Part shown: positions 8,471 to 16,580 of the stretch, in pieces
How the letters are laid out: every line of letters starts with the position of its first letter
How positions within the stretch are numbered: position 1 is the stretch's first letter
NCBI GenBank assembly: GCA_903894995.1
Contig: CAITSG010000175.1
Span: forward strand, 1 to 36,435
Length of the DNA: 36,435 bases
Source: an uncultured Burkholderiales bacterium
Lineage (GTDB): Bacteria; Pseudomonadota; Gammaproteobacteria; Burkholderiales; Burkholderiaceae_C
Direction: 5' to 3'
Program-made: the position numbers and the translations under genes
Notes under the pieces: generated by a model
Told to the model about the DNA's origin: nothing
What the model saw: the letters and a program-made list of their open reading frames with translations, nothing else
The model's database searches: none

Positions 8471-9448
8471 ATGCTTTCAAGAACCGCTGACCACCTTTTC
8501 TGGATGTCCCGCTACATGGAGCGGGCTGAGAACACCGCCCGCATGCTGAACGTCAGCTATGAAACCTCTTTGTTGCCCCAATCCGCTGCCGCTGTCGAAG
8601 CCGGATGGGAAGGCATCCTGTCCATCAGCGAGTTGCTGCCGTCTTACCTGGCGCTGTACAACAACTTCAACCCCAGGGACGTCATGGCCTTCATGGTCAA
8701 AAACGTGGACAACCCCTCGTCCATCATCTCGTGTTTGCGGGCCGCGCGCGAAAACGCCCGGGCGGTGCGCGGCACCCTGACCACCGAGGTGTGGGAGACA
8801 CAAAACCAGACCTGGCTTGAAGTCAACCGCATGCTCAAAAACGGCGAGTTCGAGCGCGACCCGGGCCAGTTTTTCGAGTGGGTGAAATTTCGCTCGCACC
8901 TGTCACGCGGCGTGACGGTGGGCACCATGCTGATGGACGAGTCGCTGTACTTCATGCGCATGGGCACGTTCTTGGAACGGGCTGACAACACGGCGCGTCT
9001 GGTGGACGTGAAGTTCCACGCCATGAACAACGACTTTTTTGGCGCGCCGCAATACGGCGCATCCGAGACCGAGAGCACGCAAGAGTACGACTTTTACCAC
9101 TGGAGCGCGATCTTGCGCAGCGTCAGCGGCTTTGAGGTCTACCGCAAGGTTTACCGCGATGTGATCCGGCCCGAGCGGGTGGCCGAATTGCTGATTTTGC
9201 GCCCTGACATGCCGCGTTCGTTGCATGCGAGCTTGAACGAAGTTTTGTCTAACCTGAAACTGGTCTCTCATGACGCGAACAGCGACACCTTGCGCCATGC
9301 TGGGCGGTTGCGCGCAGAGCTGGCCTTTGGCCGCATCGACGAGATATTGGCCACGGGCTTGCACGCTTACCTGACCCAGTTCTTGGAGCGGGTGAATGTG
9401 CTGGGCGGGCGCATCAGCCGTGAGTTTTTGATGCCCACGCAGGCTTGA
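8471..9448 (+). CDS. Alpha-E domain protein
   Basis: The 325-residue protein begins MLSRTADHLFWMSRYMERAEN, the hallmark start of alpha-E domain proteins. It continues with the all-helical body typical of the family, including FMRMGTFLERADNTARLVDVK in the middle. The ATG at 8471 was chosen because the family motif starts there and AAGGAA lies just upstream. A 16-residue in-frame extension begins at a non-ATG codon. Alpha-E proteins nearly always follow a circularly permuted ATP-grasp gene, as here, or are fused to it. No catalytic activity is established; a partner or scaffold role in peptide formation has been proposed. Transcription probably ends before the convergent gene at 9494. Confidence 0.93.
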   Translation: MLSRTADHLFWMSRYMERAENTARMLNVSYETSLLPQSAAAVEAGWEGILSISELLPSYLALYNNFNPRDVMAFMVKNVDNPSSIISCLRAARENARAVRGTLTTEVWETQNQTWLEVNRMLKNGEFERDPGQFFEWVKFRSHLSRGVTVGTMLMDESLYFMRMGTFLERADNTARLVDVKFHAMNNDFFGAPQYGASETESTQEYDFYHWSAILRSVSGFEVYRKVYRDVIRPERVAELLILRPDMPRSLHASLNEVLSNLKLVSHDANSDTLRHAGRLRAELAFGRIDEILATGLHAYLTQFLERVNVLGGRISREFLMPTQA

Positions 9449-9493
9449 AGCCCGCTGTGCGATGGACTGCCTGCCCAGGCCGTGCCTGAACGC

Positions 9494-10141
9494 TCAGTCG
9501 AGCAAAAAGTAATCGGATGATTGTCCAGATGCATGGGTCAGGCGTAAACCGCCAGCGATGCGTTCAGCTCGAAAAAGTTCGTTTTGCAGGCGAAATTGCT
9601 GGCCATTGAGCCATTGGGCCTGCAATGCTTGTCCTTGTCGGATGATCCTGACTTGGCCATTTTTTTCCACCGTCAACTCTTCGTTTTTTTGTGTTGAAGG
9701 GTTGCGACCGCGAAAACCGCCCACGGCCCAATTGGGGGGCGTGGCAGCCGACGTGGTCGCTGTCGGCGGGGCTTTTTTGTCGTCATCTCCCATGGCCAGA
9801 GCGCCCAAAAGCAAACCACCAATCAAAATGGCCGTGGCCGCTTCGCCGCCGGACAGACCACTGTCTTGGGTGACCTCAAATTCGGCTTCGCAGCCGTTGT
9901 CCACCCACACCCCGCGTTTGTCGTAACCCCAATCACGCCCTTCGCGGCAGGATGAGGCCGACAGTTGGCGTTTGAGTCGCACGCTTTTGTTGCTGATGTC
10001 GCAACGCACACGTTCGAAATCTTGGCTGTCACAGGTGATGGTTTTGGTGCTGGCCGCGTAAACGGGGGCTGCAGGGACCATCAAGATGAGCGATTGCGCG
10101 ATGCAGACTGCACGGATCAGAGGGTGTTTGAGAAAGGGCAT
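9494..10141 (-). CDS. Exported DUF3011-domain protein
   Basis: The 215-residue product has an N-terminal signal peptide of about 30 residues ending near PVYAAS. A DUF3011-type domain follows: ITCDSQDFERVRCDI, RQLSASSC and WGYDKRGVWVDNGCEAEF. Its four conserved cysteines probably form disulfides in the periplasm. A Gly/Ala/Leu-rich hydrophobic stretch (about 105-117, AAILIGGLLLGALAMG) may insert in the membrane, and a Pro/Thr/Ala linker leads to a C-terminal domain of unknown fold. The ATG at 10141 was preferred over an upstream TTG at 10147. No Shine-Dalgarno sequence is visible, and a perfect hairpin lies 4 bp upstream. Function is unknown; DUF3011 proteins are secreted or envelope proteins. 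Confidence 0.85.
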   Translation of the reverse strand: MPFLKHPLIRAVCIAQSLILMVPAAPVYAASTKTITCDSQDFERVRCDISNKSVRLKRQLSASSCREGRDWGYDKRGVWVDNGCEAEFEVTQDSGLSGGEAATAILIGGLLLGALAMGDDDKKAPPTATTSAATPPNWAVGGFRGRNPSTQKNEELTVEKNGQVRIIRQGQALQAQWLNGQQFRLQNELFRAERIAGGLRLTHASGQSSDYFLLD

Positions 10142-10145
10142 TGTC

Positions 10146-10169
10146 AAAATCAGAAGTTTTTCTGATTTT
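10146..10169 (-). promoter_or_regulatory. Perfect 10-bp inverted repeat in the leader of the DUF3011 gene
   Basis: AAAATCAGAA (10146-10155) and TTCTGATTTT (10160-10169) are exact reverse complements around a 4-nt loop, ending 4 bp from the ATG at 10141. In mRNA this would form a hairpin where the ribosome-binding site should be. As DNA it could be a symmetric operator. Sequence beyond it (10170-10220) is very AT-rich and probably holds the promoter. Confidence 0.55.
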
Positions 10170-10223
10170 AAAAATTACGATTCATTTTTTGGTTTTTTTA
10201 TATAAAAAAGGGTAAATTTTTGT
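10170..10223. promoter_or_regulatory. AT-rich tract upstream of the DUF3011 gene, probable promoter region
   Basis: This short stretch is far richer in A and T than anything nearby, with runs of T and A and a TATATAAAAAA-like core around 10199-10210. It lies between the DUF3011 gene start and the REP-like block, where that gene's promoter would be expected. No specific -35/-10 pair is claimed. Confidence 0.35.
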
Positions 10224-10491
10224 AATCACCCCCGCAGACCACTGCCCATCTCCCCGAGGGCTGGGCTCCCACAAAATGCGGGGCCTTCCCCTGTAGGAGC
10301 GACGCCCTCGTGGCGATCACCGTCGCAGACCACCAAGAATCGCCCCGAGGGCGGGGCTCCTACAAAATCCAGTGGTTCCCAAAAAATACTGGGCCTCCAC
10401 AAAATGCGGGGCCTGCCCTTGTAGGAGCGACGCCTTCGTCGCGATCACCCTCGTAGACCACCACCCATCGCCCCGAGGGCGGGGCTCCCAC
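10224..10491. repeat. Block of REP/REPIN-like palindromic repeats (two full units and one half unit)
   Basis: Two near-identical units lie at 10292-10365 and 10420-10491. Each starts TGTAGGAGCGACGCC, continues to a GCGATCAC segment, has a spacer around GTAGACCACC or GCAGACCACC, and ends with the inverted partner ATCGCCCCGAGGGCGGGG followed by CTCCTACA or CTCCCACA. The two halves of each unit are imperfect reverse complements, both reducing to TGTAGGAGC plus a palindromic core plus GCGAT, which is the layout of a REPIN. A third copy at 10224-10285 keeps only the spacer and right half. Link segments containing AAAATGCGGGGCC recur between units (10273-10285 and 10401-10413). Such elements are usually mobilised by RAYT (TnpA-REP) transposases encoded elsewhere. 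No gene is present. Confidence 0.8.
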
Positions 10492-10565
10492 AGGAGTCAT
10501 CAGGTTGATCGCTGTGCCCAAAACCTGCTTTTCACTTCAAACTTCACAGGGCCGGACCCATGGCG

Positions 10566-11354
10566 TTAGAGCGTGATGACCACGGGTGCGTGGTCGCTGG
10601 GGCGCTCGTTCTTGCGTGGCGCACGGTCGATGGCGCAGGCGCTGGCGCGGGGCTTGAGGGCCTCTGAGATCAAAATATGGTCAATCCGCAGGCCCCGGTT
10701 GCGGCGGAAGGCAAATTCGCGGTAATCCCACCAGCTGTAGCTTTTCTCGGGCTGCTCAAACAGACGGAAGCTGTCGGTCAGGCCCAGGTCGATCAGGGCC
10801 TGCAGCTTTTCTCGTTCGGCGTCGGTGCAGTGGATCGTGTCTTTCAGGCCCACCGGGTCCCACATGTCGAGTTCGTCAAAAGTGATGTTGTAGTCGCCCA
10901 GCAGCACCAGGTTCGGGTGTTTTTGCATCTCGCTGCCCACCCAATCGCGCAGGGCATCGAGCCAGCGCATTTTGTAGACAAACTTGTCGCTGTCAGGTGC
11001 TTGGCCATTTGGAAAATAAGCGCCAATCACCCGAATGTTGCCACCTTGGCCATCCGGATAGTTGGCCGCAATCACCCGCGACATGTCGTCTGCAAAACCC
11101 GGAATGTTCTTGACCACATCGTGGCCCGAAGTGCTCGAAATCAAGGCCACACCGTTGTAGGTTTTCTGGCCAAACCACTGCGCTTGGTAGCCGGCCTCGG
11201 CCAATGCGGCAGCGGGAAACTTGTCGTCCGTCAGCTTGAGTTCTTGCAAGGCCAGCACATCCACACCGCCTTCGGCTTTTTGTGCGGCCAGCCAATCGAG
11301 CACCTGAGGCAGGCGCACCGACAAGGAGTTCACATTCCAGGTGGCAATTTTCAT
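10566..11354 (-). CDS. xth: Exodeoxyribonuclease III (AP endonuclease)
   Basis: This 262-residue protein cuts DNA at abasic sites and removes 3' blocking groups in base-excision repair. Family motifs are complete: MKIATWNVNS at the N-terminus (metal-binding Asn), LALQELKLTD with the catalytic Glu, GAYFPNG, LLGDYNIT with the Asp-Asn pair, WWDYR, LRIDHILIS, and SDHAPVVI with the catalytic His. The ATG at 11354 was chosen because the fold starts exactly there and AAGGGG lies upstream; a 28-residue extension is Cys/Arg-rich and unlike the family. It starts 8 nt after the DUF4337 gene and appears to be last in the thyA-folA run. Close to XthA/ExoA of proteobacteria. Confidence 0.95.
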   Translation of the reverse strand: MKIATWNVNSLSVRLPQVLDWLAAQKAEGGVDVLALQELKLTDDKFPAAALAEAGYQAQWFGQKTYNGVALISSTSGHDVVKNIPGFADDMSRVIAANYPDGQGGNIRVIGAYFPNGQAPDSDKFVYKMRWLDALRDWVGSEMQKHPNLVLLGDYNITFDELDMWDPVGLKDTIHCTDAEREKLQALIDLGLTDSFRLFEQPEKSYSWWDYREFAFRRNRGLRIDHILISEALKPRASACAIDRAPRKNERPSDHAPVVITL

Positions 11355-11362
11355 GAAGCCCC

Positions 11363-11938
11363 TTAAATGTGCAAAGCAGCCAGGCCGCCGATGATCACAC
11401 CCACGGCACCCGCACCGAACATCACGTACTCGAGCCACTTTTTCTTGGACAGCAGGGCGATGGCGGCCATGGCAATGGCCACTTGCAACACGGTGGTGGC
11501 CTGCGCCCAGCGGTGGTGCTGGTGCATCTGTTCATCCGATTGCTGATCCCAAGACTTGGATTCGGCTTCCAACTTTTCAGCGGCCACTTTGATCTCGGCT
11601 TTTTCACCCTTGTAACGTTTGATCTCGTCGGTGTAGAAATCTTTTCGGGTCGCAGGTGCCAATTCCAGCGCCAATTCACTCAGGTTTTGCTTGCTGCTTT
11701 TGGCTTGGTAATAGTTCCACTGGTTGGACGCCTCGGTCTTTTTAATGGCCGCGTTGTTTTTGTACAGACCCGCATTGGCCTGTGTGGCCCCACCCATGTA
11801 ACCAAACAAAGCGCCCACGGTGGCAATCACCGCCGTGAACATGGCAATGCCGTTGGTGTGACTGCCGCCGTGGCCTTGGGTGGCGTGCTCGAGTTCGTGG
11901 TCGTGCGGGCCGTGTACGTGAAAACCTTGTCCTGACAT
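11363..11938 (-). CDS. DUF4337 membrane protein
   Basis: The 191-residue protein has a His-rich cytoplasmic N-terminus (HVHGPHDHELEH). A membrane segment follows at about 33-52, then a long charged, coiled-coil-prone region at about 60-140 (IKRYKGEKAEIKVAAEKLEAES). Two C-terminal membrane segments are around VLQVAIAMAAIALL and YVMFGAGAVGVIIGGLAAL. This layout and the QWNYYQAKSSK motif match DUF4337. Function is unknown. It sits between folA (11 nt) and xth (8 nt), so it is probably co-transcribed. The N-terminal histidines could bind metal, but this is speculation. Confidence 0.85.
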   Translation of the reverse strand: MSGQGFHVHGPHDHELEHATQGHGGSHTNGIAMFTAVIATVGALFGYMGGATQANAGLYKNNAAIKKTEASNQWNYYQAKSSKQNLSELALELAPATRKDFYTDEIKRYKGEKAEIKVAAEKLEAESKSWDQQSDEQMHQHHRWAQATTVLQVAIAMAAIALLSKKKWLEYVMFGAGAVGVIIGGLAALHI

Positions 11939-11949
11939 GAGAGGATTCC

Positions 11950-12438
11950 TTAAGGGGTGTGTTGGTAAATGACAAAACTGAAGTGCAGGCCTTGTGCCGA
12001 AACATGTGGTTCGCGTTGGACTTCATGCCAATTTGAGCCGAGTTCGGGGGCGAAGGCATCGCCTTCGACATCGAGCTCAATTTCGGTGACCACGGCGGTA
12101 TGGGCCAACGGTTCGGCCTGGCGGTAAATGTCTGCGCCACCCATGATCCAGGCGTCGGGGGCATCCGCGCACAACTGCAGGGCCTCTTGCACAGAGCCGG
12201 CCCGCAAGGCACCCTCGGCCTGCCAGTCGCCCTGGCGTGTGATGACAATGTTCAGGCGACTGGGCAGTGGGCGAAACCGGGGGGGCAGCGAGTCCCAGGT
12301 CTTGCGCCCCATGATGACCGGCTGGCCCAAAGTGACGCGCTTGAAGTGCGCGAGGTCTTCAGGCAAGTGCCAAGGCAGCTGGTTGTTCTTGCCAATCACG
12401 CCATTGCGGGTGCGGGCATAAATCAGGTGCAGCTTCAT
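11950..12438 (-). CDS. folA: Dihydrofolate reductase
   Basis: This 162-residue enzyme reduces dihydrofolate to tetrahydrofolate with NADPH, regenerating the cofactor oxidised by thymidylate synthase. Visible motifs are KLHLIYARTRNGVIGKNNQLPWHLPEDL at the N-terminus (catalytic Glu in PED; part of the substrate pocket), VIMGRKTWDSLP (NADPH binding), LNIVITRQ, and WIMGGADIY (the GG nucleotide-binding turn). Length is typical of chromosomal DHFR. The ATG at 12438 begins the conserved fold; upstream extension lies in the thyA end. It starts 11 nt after thyA and is followed after 11 nt by DUF4337, indicating co-transcription. Confidence 0.97.
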   Translation of the reverse strand: MKLHLIYARTRNGVIGKNNQLPWHLPEDLAHFKRVTLGQPVIMGRKTWDSLPPRFRPLPSRLNIVITRQGDWQAEGALRAGSVQEALQLCADAPDAWIMGGADIYRQAEPLAHTAVVTEIELDVEGDAFAPELGSNWHEVQREPHVSAQGLHFSFVIYQHTP

Positions 12439-12449
12439 CGAATCGGGTC

Positions 12450-13295
12450 TCAAACCGCCACCGGGGCTTTGATGGCAGGGTGGCATTCGTAGCCCACGAC
12501 CTCAAAGTCTTCAAATGCATAGTCAAAGATCGACGGGGGTTTGCGCTGGATGTGCAGTGTGGGGTAGGCCATGGGCGAGCGGCTGAGCTGCAGCTCGACT
12601 TGTTCGTGGTGGTTGCTGTAAATGTGGCAATCACCCCCGGTCCAGATGAAGTCGCCCACGTCCATGCCGCACTGCTGGGCCACCATGTGGGTGAGCAGGG
12701 CGTAGCTGGCGATGTTGAAGGGCACGCCCAAAAAGATGTCGGCACTGCGCTGGTACAGCTGGCAGCTCAGGCGCGGCTTGTCACCCGCCTTTTGGGGCGG
12801 CGTCACATAGAACTGAAAGAAAGCATGGCAGGGCATGAGCGCCATCTGGTCGAGATCGGCCACGTTCCAGGCGCTCACGATGATGCGTCGTGAATCGGGG
12901 TTGTTTTTCAGCGTGTCCATGACCTGCTGAATTTGGTCAATGTGGCCGCCGCCTGGTGTGGGCCAGCTGCGCCACTGCACGCCATACACCGGGCCCAGCG
13001 AGCCGTCTTCGCGGGCCCATTCGTCCCAGATGGTGCAGCCGCGTTCTTGCAGCCATTTCACATTGCTGTCGCCGCGCAAAAACCACAGCAGCTCCACGAT
13101 GATGGCGCGCAAAAACACCTTCTTGGTGGTCACCAGCGGAAAGCCCTCGTTCAGGTCAAAGCGCATCTGGTGGCCAAACACACTGCGTGTGCCGGTGCCG
13201 GTGCGGTCGCCCTTTTGTACACCCGTCGTGTAGACATGGCGCATGAAGTCTTCGTATTGGCTGCGGATGGGGCGGGGTTGGGCAGGGGCGTTCAT
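12450..13295 (-). CDS. thyA: Thymidylate synthase
   Basis: This 281-residue enzyme methylates dUMP to dTMP using methylene-tetrahydrofolate. The nucleophile is Cys156 in [11 protein letters not shown]. Other signatures are [20 protein letters not shown] (phosphate-binding Arg), [45 protein letters not shown] and DCHIYSNH. The ATG at 13295 is preferred over a TTG at 13304. It lies 25 nt after the FAD-oxidase gene and 11 nt before folA, a common arrangement that couples the two steps of the dTMP cycle. The chain is slightly longer than the 264-residue E. coli form, mainly at the N-terminus and near GGGHIDQI. Confidence 0.97.
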   Translation of the reverse strand: MNAPAQPRPIRSQYEDFMRHVYTTGVQKGDRTGTGTRSVFGHQMRFDLNEGFPLVTTKKVFLRAIIVELLWFLRGDSNVKWLQERGCTIWDEWAREDGSLGPVYGVQWRSWPTPGGGHIDQIQQVMDTLKNNPDSRRIIVSAWNVADLDQMALMPCHAFFQFYVTPPQKAGDKPRLSCQLYQRSADIFLGVPFNIASYALLTHMVAQQCGMDVGDFIWTGGDCHIYSNHHEQVELQLSRSPMAYPTLHIQRKPPSIFDYAFEDFEVVGYECHPAIKAPVAV

Positions 13296-13320
13296 GGCAG
13301 ACAAGTGTAAATGTTGCGGC

Positions 13321-14763
13321 TCAGGCCAGGATGCGCCCCGGATTGAGGGTGTTCTGCGGATCCAGTGCGGTTTTGAGGGCGCGCATCATGGCCATAGCGG
13401 TGGGGTCTTTGTAATACGGCAGCTTGGCTGCTTTGAGCTCGCCCACGCCGTGCTCGGCGCTGATGGAGCCCTTGAATTTGAGTACCTGGTCAAACACCAG
13501 GGTGTTCACTTTGTCTTCAAAGTCATGCAAAAAGGCTTTGCCGTCACCACCCTCGGGCGCTTGCACGTTGTAATGCAGGTTGCCGTCGCCCAGATGCCCA
13601 AAGTCGACCATGCGCACGCCCGGCACTTCACGCGCCAGCAGGGCATCGGTCTCGGCCACAAAGTCCGGGATGCGCGAGACCGGGATGCTGATGTCGTGCT
13701 TGATGTTCAGGCCTTCTTGCACCTGGGCCAAGGTGATGCTTTCACGGATGTGCCACAGGCCCCGTGCTTGCGAGAGGCTTTCAGCGACGATGGCATCGTG
13801 CACGCAGCCGCTGTCCATGGCCGATTCGAGCAGGGCTTCAAACTGGCCGCGGGCATGTTGTTCGTTTTCGCTGTCCGAGTTTTCCAGCAGCACGCACCAA
13901 GGGGAGCCTTGCCAAAGGGGCACGCGCAGCTGCGGGTAATGCTTGTCCACCAGGCTGAGCGAAAACTGGTTCATGACCTCAAAGCCCGTCAGGCCCGGGC
14001 CCAGGCGCTGGTGGGCCAGGCCCAGCAGCTGCACCGCCGCTTCCATGCTGGGCACAGCAGCCCAAGCGGTCAGCTGAGCGGCGGGTTGGGGGTAGAGCTT
14101 CAAGGTAGCGGCGGTGATGATGCCCAGCGTACCTTCGCTGCCGATCATCAAATTGCGCAGGTCATAACCCGTGTTGTCTTTGCGCAGACCTGTCAGGCCG
14201 TGCCAGACCTCGCCTTGTGCGGTGACCACTTCCAGGCCCAGGCAGAGCTCGCGGGTGTTGCCGTAGCGCACGACCTGCGTGCCGCCCGCGTTGGTGCCCA
14301 AGTTGCCGCCGATGGTGCAGCTGCCCTCCGCCCCTAAGCTCAAGGGGAACAAAAATCCGGCGTTTTCGGCGGCAGTTTGCAGGTTTTTCAGCACACAACC
14401 GGCTTCCACGGTGATGGTCAGGTTGGCCGGGTCGATGGCGCGCACCGCGTTCATGCGGGTCATGCTCAGCACGATCTGGGTGCCGGAGCCGTCTGGCACA
14501 CCGCCCACCACCAGACCGGTGTTGCCCCCTTGGGGCACGATGGATGTGCCGGTTGCGGCGCAGGCCTTGACCACAGCGGCCACTTGCGCCGTGTCACCCG
14601 GCCGCACCACGGCCAGGGCGCGGCCGTGTACACGTTTGCGCCAGTCTTGCTCCCAAGGGCTCAGATCGGCGCTGGGGTCTTCGTGGGTCAGCACGTTGGC
14701 CGTTCCGCAGATGGCGCGCAGTTGGGCGATCAGATCGTTTTGGGTCTGGGTCAGGGTGGTCAT
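13321..14763 (-). CDS. FAD-binding oxidase of the GlcD / D-2-hydroxyacid dehydrogenase type
   Basis: The 480-residue protein has an N-terminal FAD-binding type 2 (PCMH) domain, with [36 protein letters not shown] and the [19 protein letters not shown] segment. A C-terminal FAD-oxidase domain contains [13 protein letters not shown] and the end motif [10 protein letters not shown]...[13 protein letters not shown]. This is typical of D-lactate, glycolate or D-2-hydroxyglutarate dehydrogenases; the substrate cannot be read from sequence. The ATG at 14763 was chosen over a non-ATG start at 14814. No Shine-Dalgarno sequence is evident. It is 54 nt downstream of the DUF2069 gene and 25 nt upstream of thyA, suggesting read-through into the nucleotide genes. 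Confidence 0.92.
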   Translation of the reverse strand: MTTLTQTQNDLIAQLRAICGTANVLTHEDPSADLSPWEQDWRKRVHGRALAVVRPGDTAQVAAVVKACAATGTSIVPQGGNTGLVVGGVPDGSGTQIVLSMTRMNAVRAIDPANLTITVEAGCVLKNLQTAAENAGFLFPLSLGAEGSCTIGGNLGTNAGGTQVVRYGNTRELCLGLEVVTAQGEVWHGLTGLRKDNTGYDLRNLMIGSEGTLGIITAATLKLYPQPAAQLTAWAAVPSMEAAVQLLGLAHQRLGPGLTGFEVMNQFSLSLVDKHYPQLRVPLWQGSPWCVLLENSDSENEQHARGQFEALLESAMDSGCVHDAIVAESLSQARGLWHIRESITLAQVQEGLNIKHDISIPVSRIPDFVAETDALLAREVPGVRMVDFGHLGDGNLHYNVQAPEGGDGKAFLHDFEDKVNTLVFDQVLKFKGSISAEHGVGELKAAKLPYYKDPTAMAMMRALKTALDPQNTLNPGRILA

Positions 14764-14817
14764 GGGAGGTTGAAAGGTGGAAAGTCGGTCACCAGTGAAT
14801 GCGCGTTGCGCCAACCA

Positions 14818-15249
14818 TCAGTCGCGGGGCACAGGCACAAAGTTGCCCGTGGCTTTGGCGGCCTTGAATCGGATGCGCACATGCAGCGCGCAGGCCACAA
14901 ACAAACTGGTGCACAGCAAGGTTTGCAGCGCGGCCAAGCCCGAAGACGGCCAGGTATCGCTCCAGGCACGCACCACGCCTTCGGTGAAGTACAGCCACAC
15001 CAACAGGCTGACCCAGCGGTAGGTGTACATGCGGTTTTTGAGCAAACCGGCCACCGGGATGCACAAAGGCAGCACCTTGATGGCCCACCAAGAGCCGCCT
15101 TCGCGCAGTGGGGCCAGCCAGATTTCCCAGGCCAGGCCCAGCACGATCAGGCCCAGCAAGCTGCCCACGGCCAGCCAACGCGTCAGGTCCAGGCCCGCCG
15201 GGGCTGATTCTTCATGGGGGAGGGGGGAAGTTTCGGGGTTCGGATTCAT
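14818..15249 (-). CDS. DUF2069 membrane protein
   Basis: The 143-residue protein has four hydrophobic segments, around residues 25-43 (WLAVGSLLGLIVLGLAWEI), 57-70, 77-92 and 106-125. The motifs LPLCIPVAGLLKNRMYTYRW and LYFTEGVVRAWSD are characteristic of DUF2069. It is predicted to be an inner-membrane protein of unknown function. The ATG at 15249 follows family length; the extension to 15327 lies inside the divergent gene. In related bacteria this gene usually neighbours a YihY-family gene, and often wrbA, which is absent here. Confidence 0.85.
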   Translation of the reverse strand: MNPNPETSPLPHEESAPAGLDLTRWLAVGSLLGLIVLGLAWEIWLAPLREGGSWWAIKVLPLCIPVAGLLKNRMYTYRWVSLLVWLYFTEGVVRAWSDTWPSSGLAALQTLLCTSLFVACALHVRIRFKAAKATGNFVPVPRD

Positions 15250-15270
15250 TGCGGTGGCATCATACCGGGC

Positions 15271-16524
15271 ATGCAAACAACCTTGTCCAAGACCGGCCTG
15301 CGCGAACACACCCGTTTGTGGTGGCAAGAGCTGTCGGTTTTTCCCTGGCGTCAGATGGGCGGCGTCTTGGCCGAACGCTTTCGCGATGCGCGTCTGGGCG
15401 TCAGTGCCAGCTCGCTCACCTTCACCACCGTGTTGGCCTTGGTGCCCTTGTTTGCCGTGGGCCTGGCGGTGTTTTCGGCCTTTCCGGTGTTTGGCAAGTT
15501 CCAGGACACGATCCAGCGCTGGCTGATCGAAAGCCTGGTGCCCGAGAGCATCGCCCGCCAGGTGCTGAGCTATTTGACCCAGTTTTCACGCAAGGCCAGT
15601 CGACTGGGCACGGCGGGTCTGGTGGCGGTGCTGTTGTCGGCGGTCTTCCTGATGGTGACCATCGAGCGCACACTCGGGCAGATCTGGCGCGTGCAGCGTC
15701 AACGTCCCTTGCCCCAAAAGGTTTTGCTTTACTGGTCAGCCATCACGCTGGGACCCCTGTTTTTGGGCGGCAGCCTGGCCATCACCTCGTATGTGATCAC
15801 AGCGTCGCGCGATGTGGTCGATGTGCTGCCTGGCTCGGTGCGCTGGTTGCTCGACAGTTTTGAGTTTTTCCTGCTGACCGCTTGCGTCAGCGGCCTGTAT
15901 TTTTATGTGCCCTACACCCGGGTGCGTTGGCGTCACGCCATCACCGCCGGTTTTTTGGTGGCCGCCTCGCTGGAGTTGGCCAAAAAAGGTATGGCCTTTT
16001 ATTTGCTGGAAGTGCCCACCTATTCGCTGGTTTACGGGGCCTTTGCGGCGCTGCCGATTTTGCTGGTCTGGATTTATGTGACCTGGCTGCTGGTTTTGCT
16101 GGGAGCGGTGTTGGCGTCGAGCTTGCCGGAGCTGGGACGCGAGCAGTGGCGCAAACCCGAGGGGGCAGGTTGGTCTTTCAGGCTGGCCCTGGAGGTGCTG
16201 GCCGAATTGAATGCTGCCAAGCTCAGCGAGCAGCGGGGCTGGAGCGCAGGGGCTTTGGCCGCCCGCTTGCGTGTGGAGCTGGCAGAGTTGCAGCAAGTGT
16301 TGGCCGTCTTGCATTCGCTCGATTGGGTGGGCCGTCTGACTGAGCAAAACGACCTGTCTCAGGCCAGGCAGGTTTTGTTGATCGATCCAGCCCAGGCCCT
16401 TGTGGCGCCACTGGCCGATCGATTGCTGGTGCTGCGTGCCTCAGCAGCCGACCCGCTGTGGGTGCAAACTGGTTTGGACCAAGTTCGGGTGTCGCAGTTG
16501 CTGCCACCCACAACGGTCCCTTGA
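15271..16524 (+). CDS. YihY/BrkB-family inner-membrane protein (UPF0761)
   Basis: The 417-residue protein carries the YihY fold. It has SASSLTFTTVLALVPLFAVGLAVF near residues 50-73, followed by RLGTAGLVAVLLSAVFLMVTIE, SGLYFYVPYTRVRWRHAITAGFLVA, and a PILLVWIYVTWLLVLLGAVLA segment, giving about six membrane spans. A soluble C-terminal region (about 300-417) looks like a winged-helix extension. The family was once wrongly annotated as ribonuclease BN; no nuclease activity should be inferred. The ATG at 15271 starts MQTTLSKTGLREH; the longer version from 15214 would overlap the divergent DUF2069 gene. Physiological role unknown. Confidence 0.9.
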   Translation: MQTTLSKTGLREHTRLWWQELSVFPWRQMGGVLAERFRDARLGVSASSLTFTTVLALVPLFAVGLAVFSAFPVFGKFQDTIQRWLIESLVPESIARQVLSYLTQFSRKASRLGTAGLVAVLLSAVFLMVTIERTLGQIWRVQRQRPLPQKVLLYWSAITLGPLFLGGSLAITSYVITASRDVVDVLPGSVRWLLDSFEFFLLTACVSGLYFYVPYTRVRWRHAITAGFLVAASLELAKKGMAFYLLEVPTYSLVYGAFAALPILLVWIYVTWLLVLLGAVLASSLPELGREQWRKPEGAGWSFRLALEVLAELNAAKLSEQRGWSAGALAARLRVELAELQQVLAVLHSLDWVGRLTEQNDLSQARQVLLIDPAQALVAPLADRLLVLRASAADPLWVQTGLDQVRVSQLLPPTTVP

Positions 16525-16580
16525 TGAGACTTTTTATGGATTCGGCTCTTTAAAATTTCAAACAAACACGCAGCGGTTTT

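Noticed and set aside
10224-10491. Possible CRISPR-like array
   Set aside because: The repeats are palindromic pairs with unequal spacing and conserved spacers, which fits REP/REPIN elements; no cas genes are present.
13243-14337. Plus-strand open frame opposite thyA end and the FAD oxidase
   Set aside because: It spans two recognised minus-strand genes and has no recognisable domain.
15271-16524. Ribonuclease BN label for the YihY-family protein
   Set aside because: The old annotation of this family as RNase BN was mistaken; the protein is a multi-span membrane protein without nuclease motifs.
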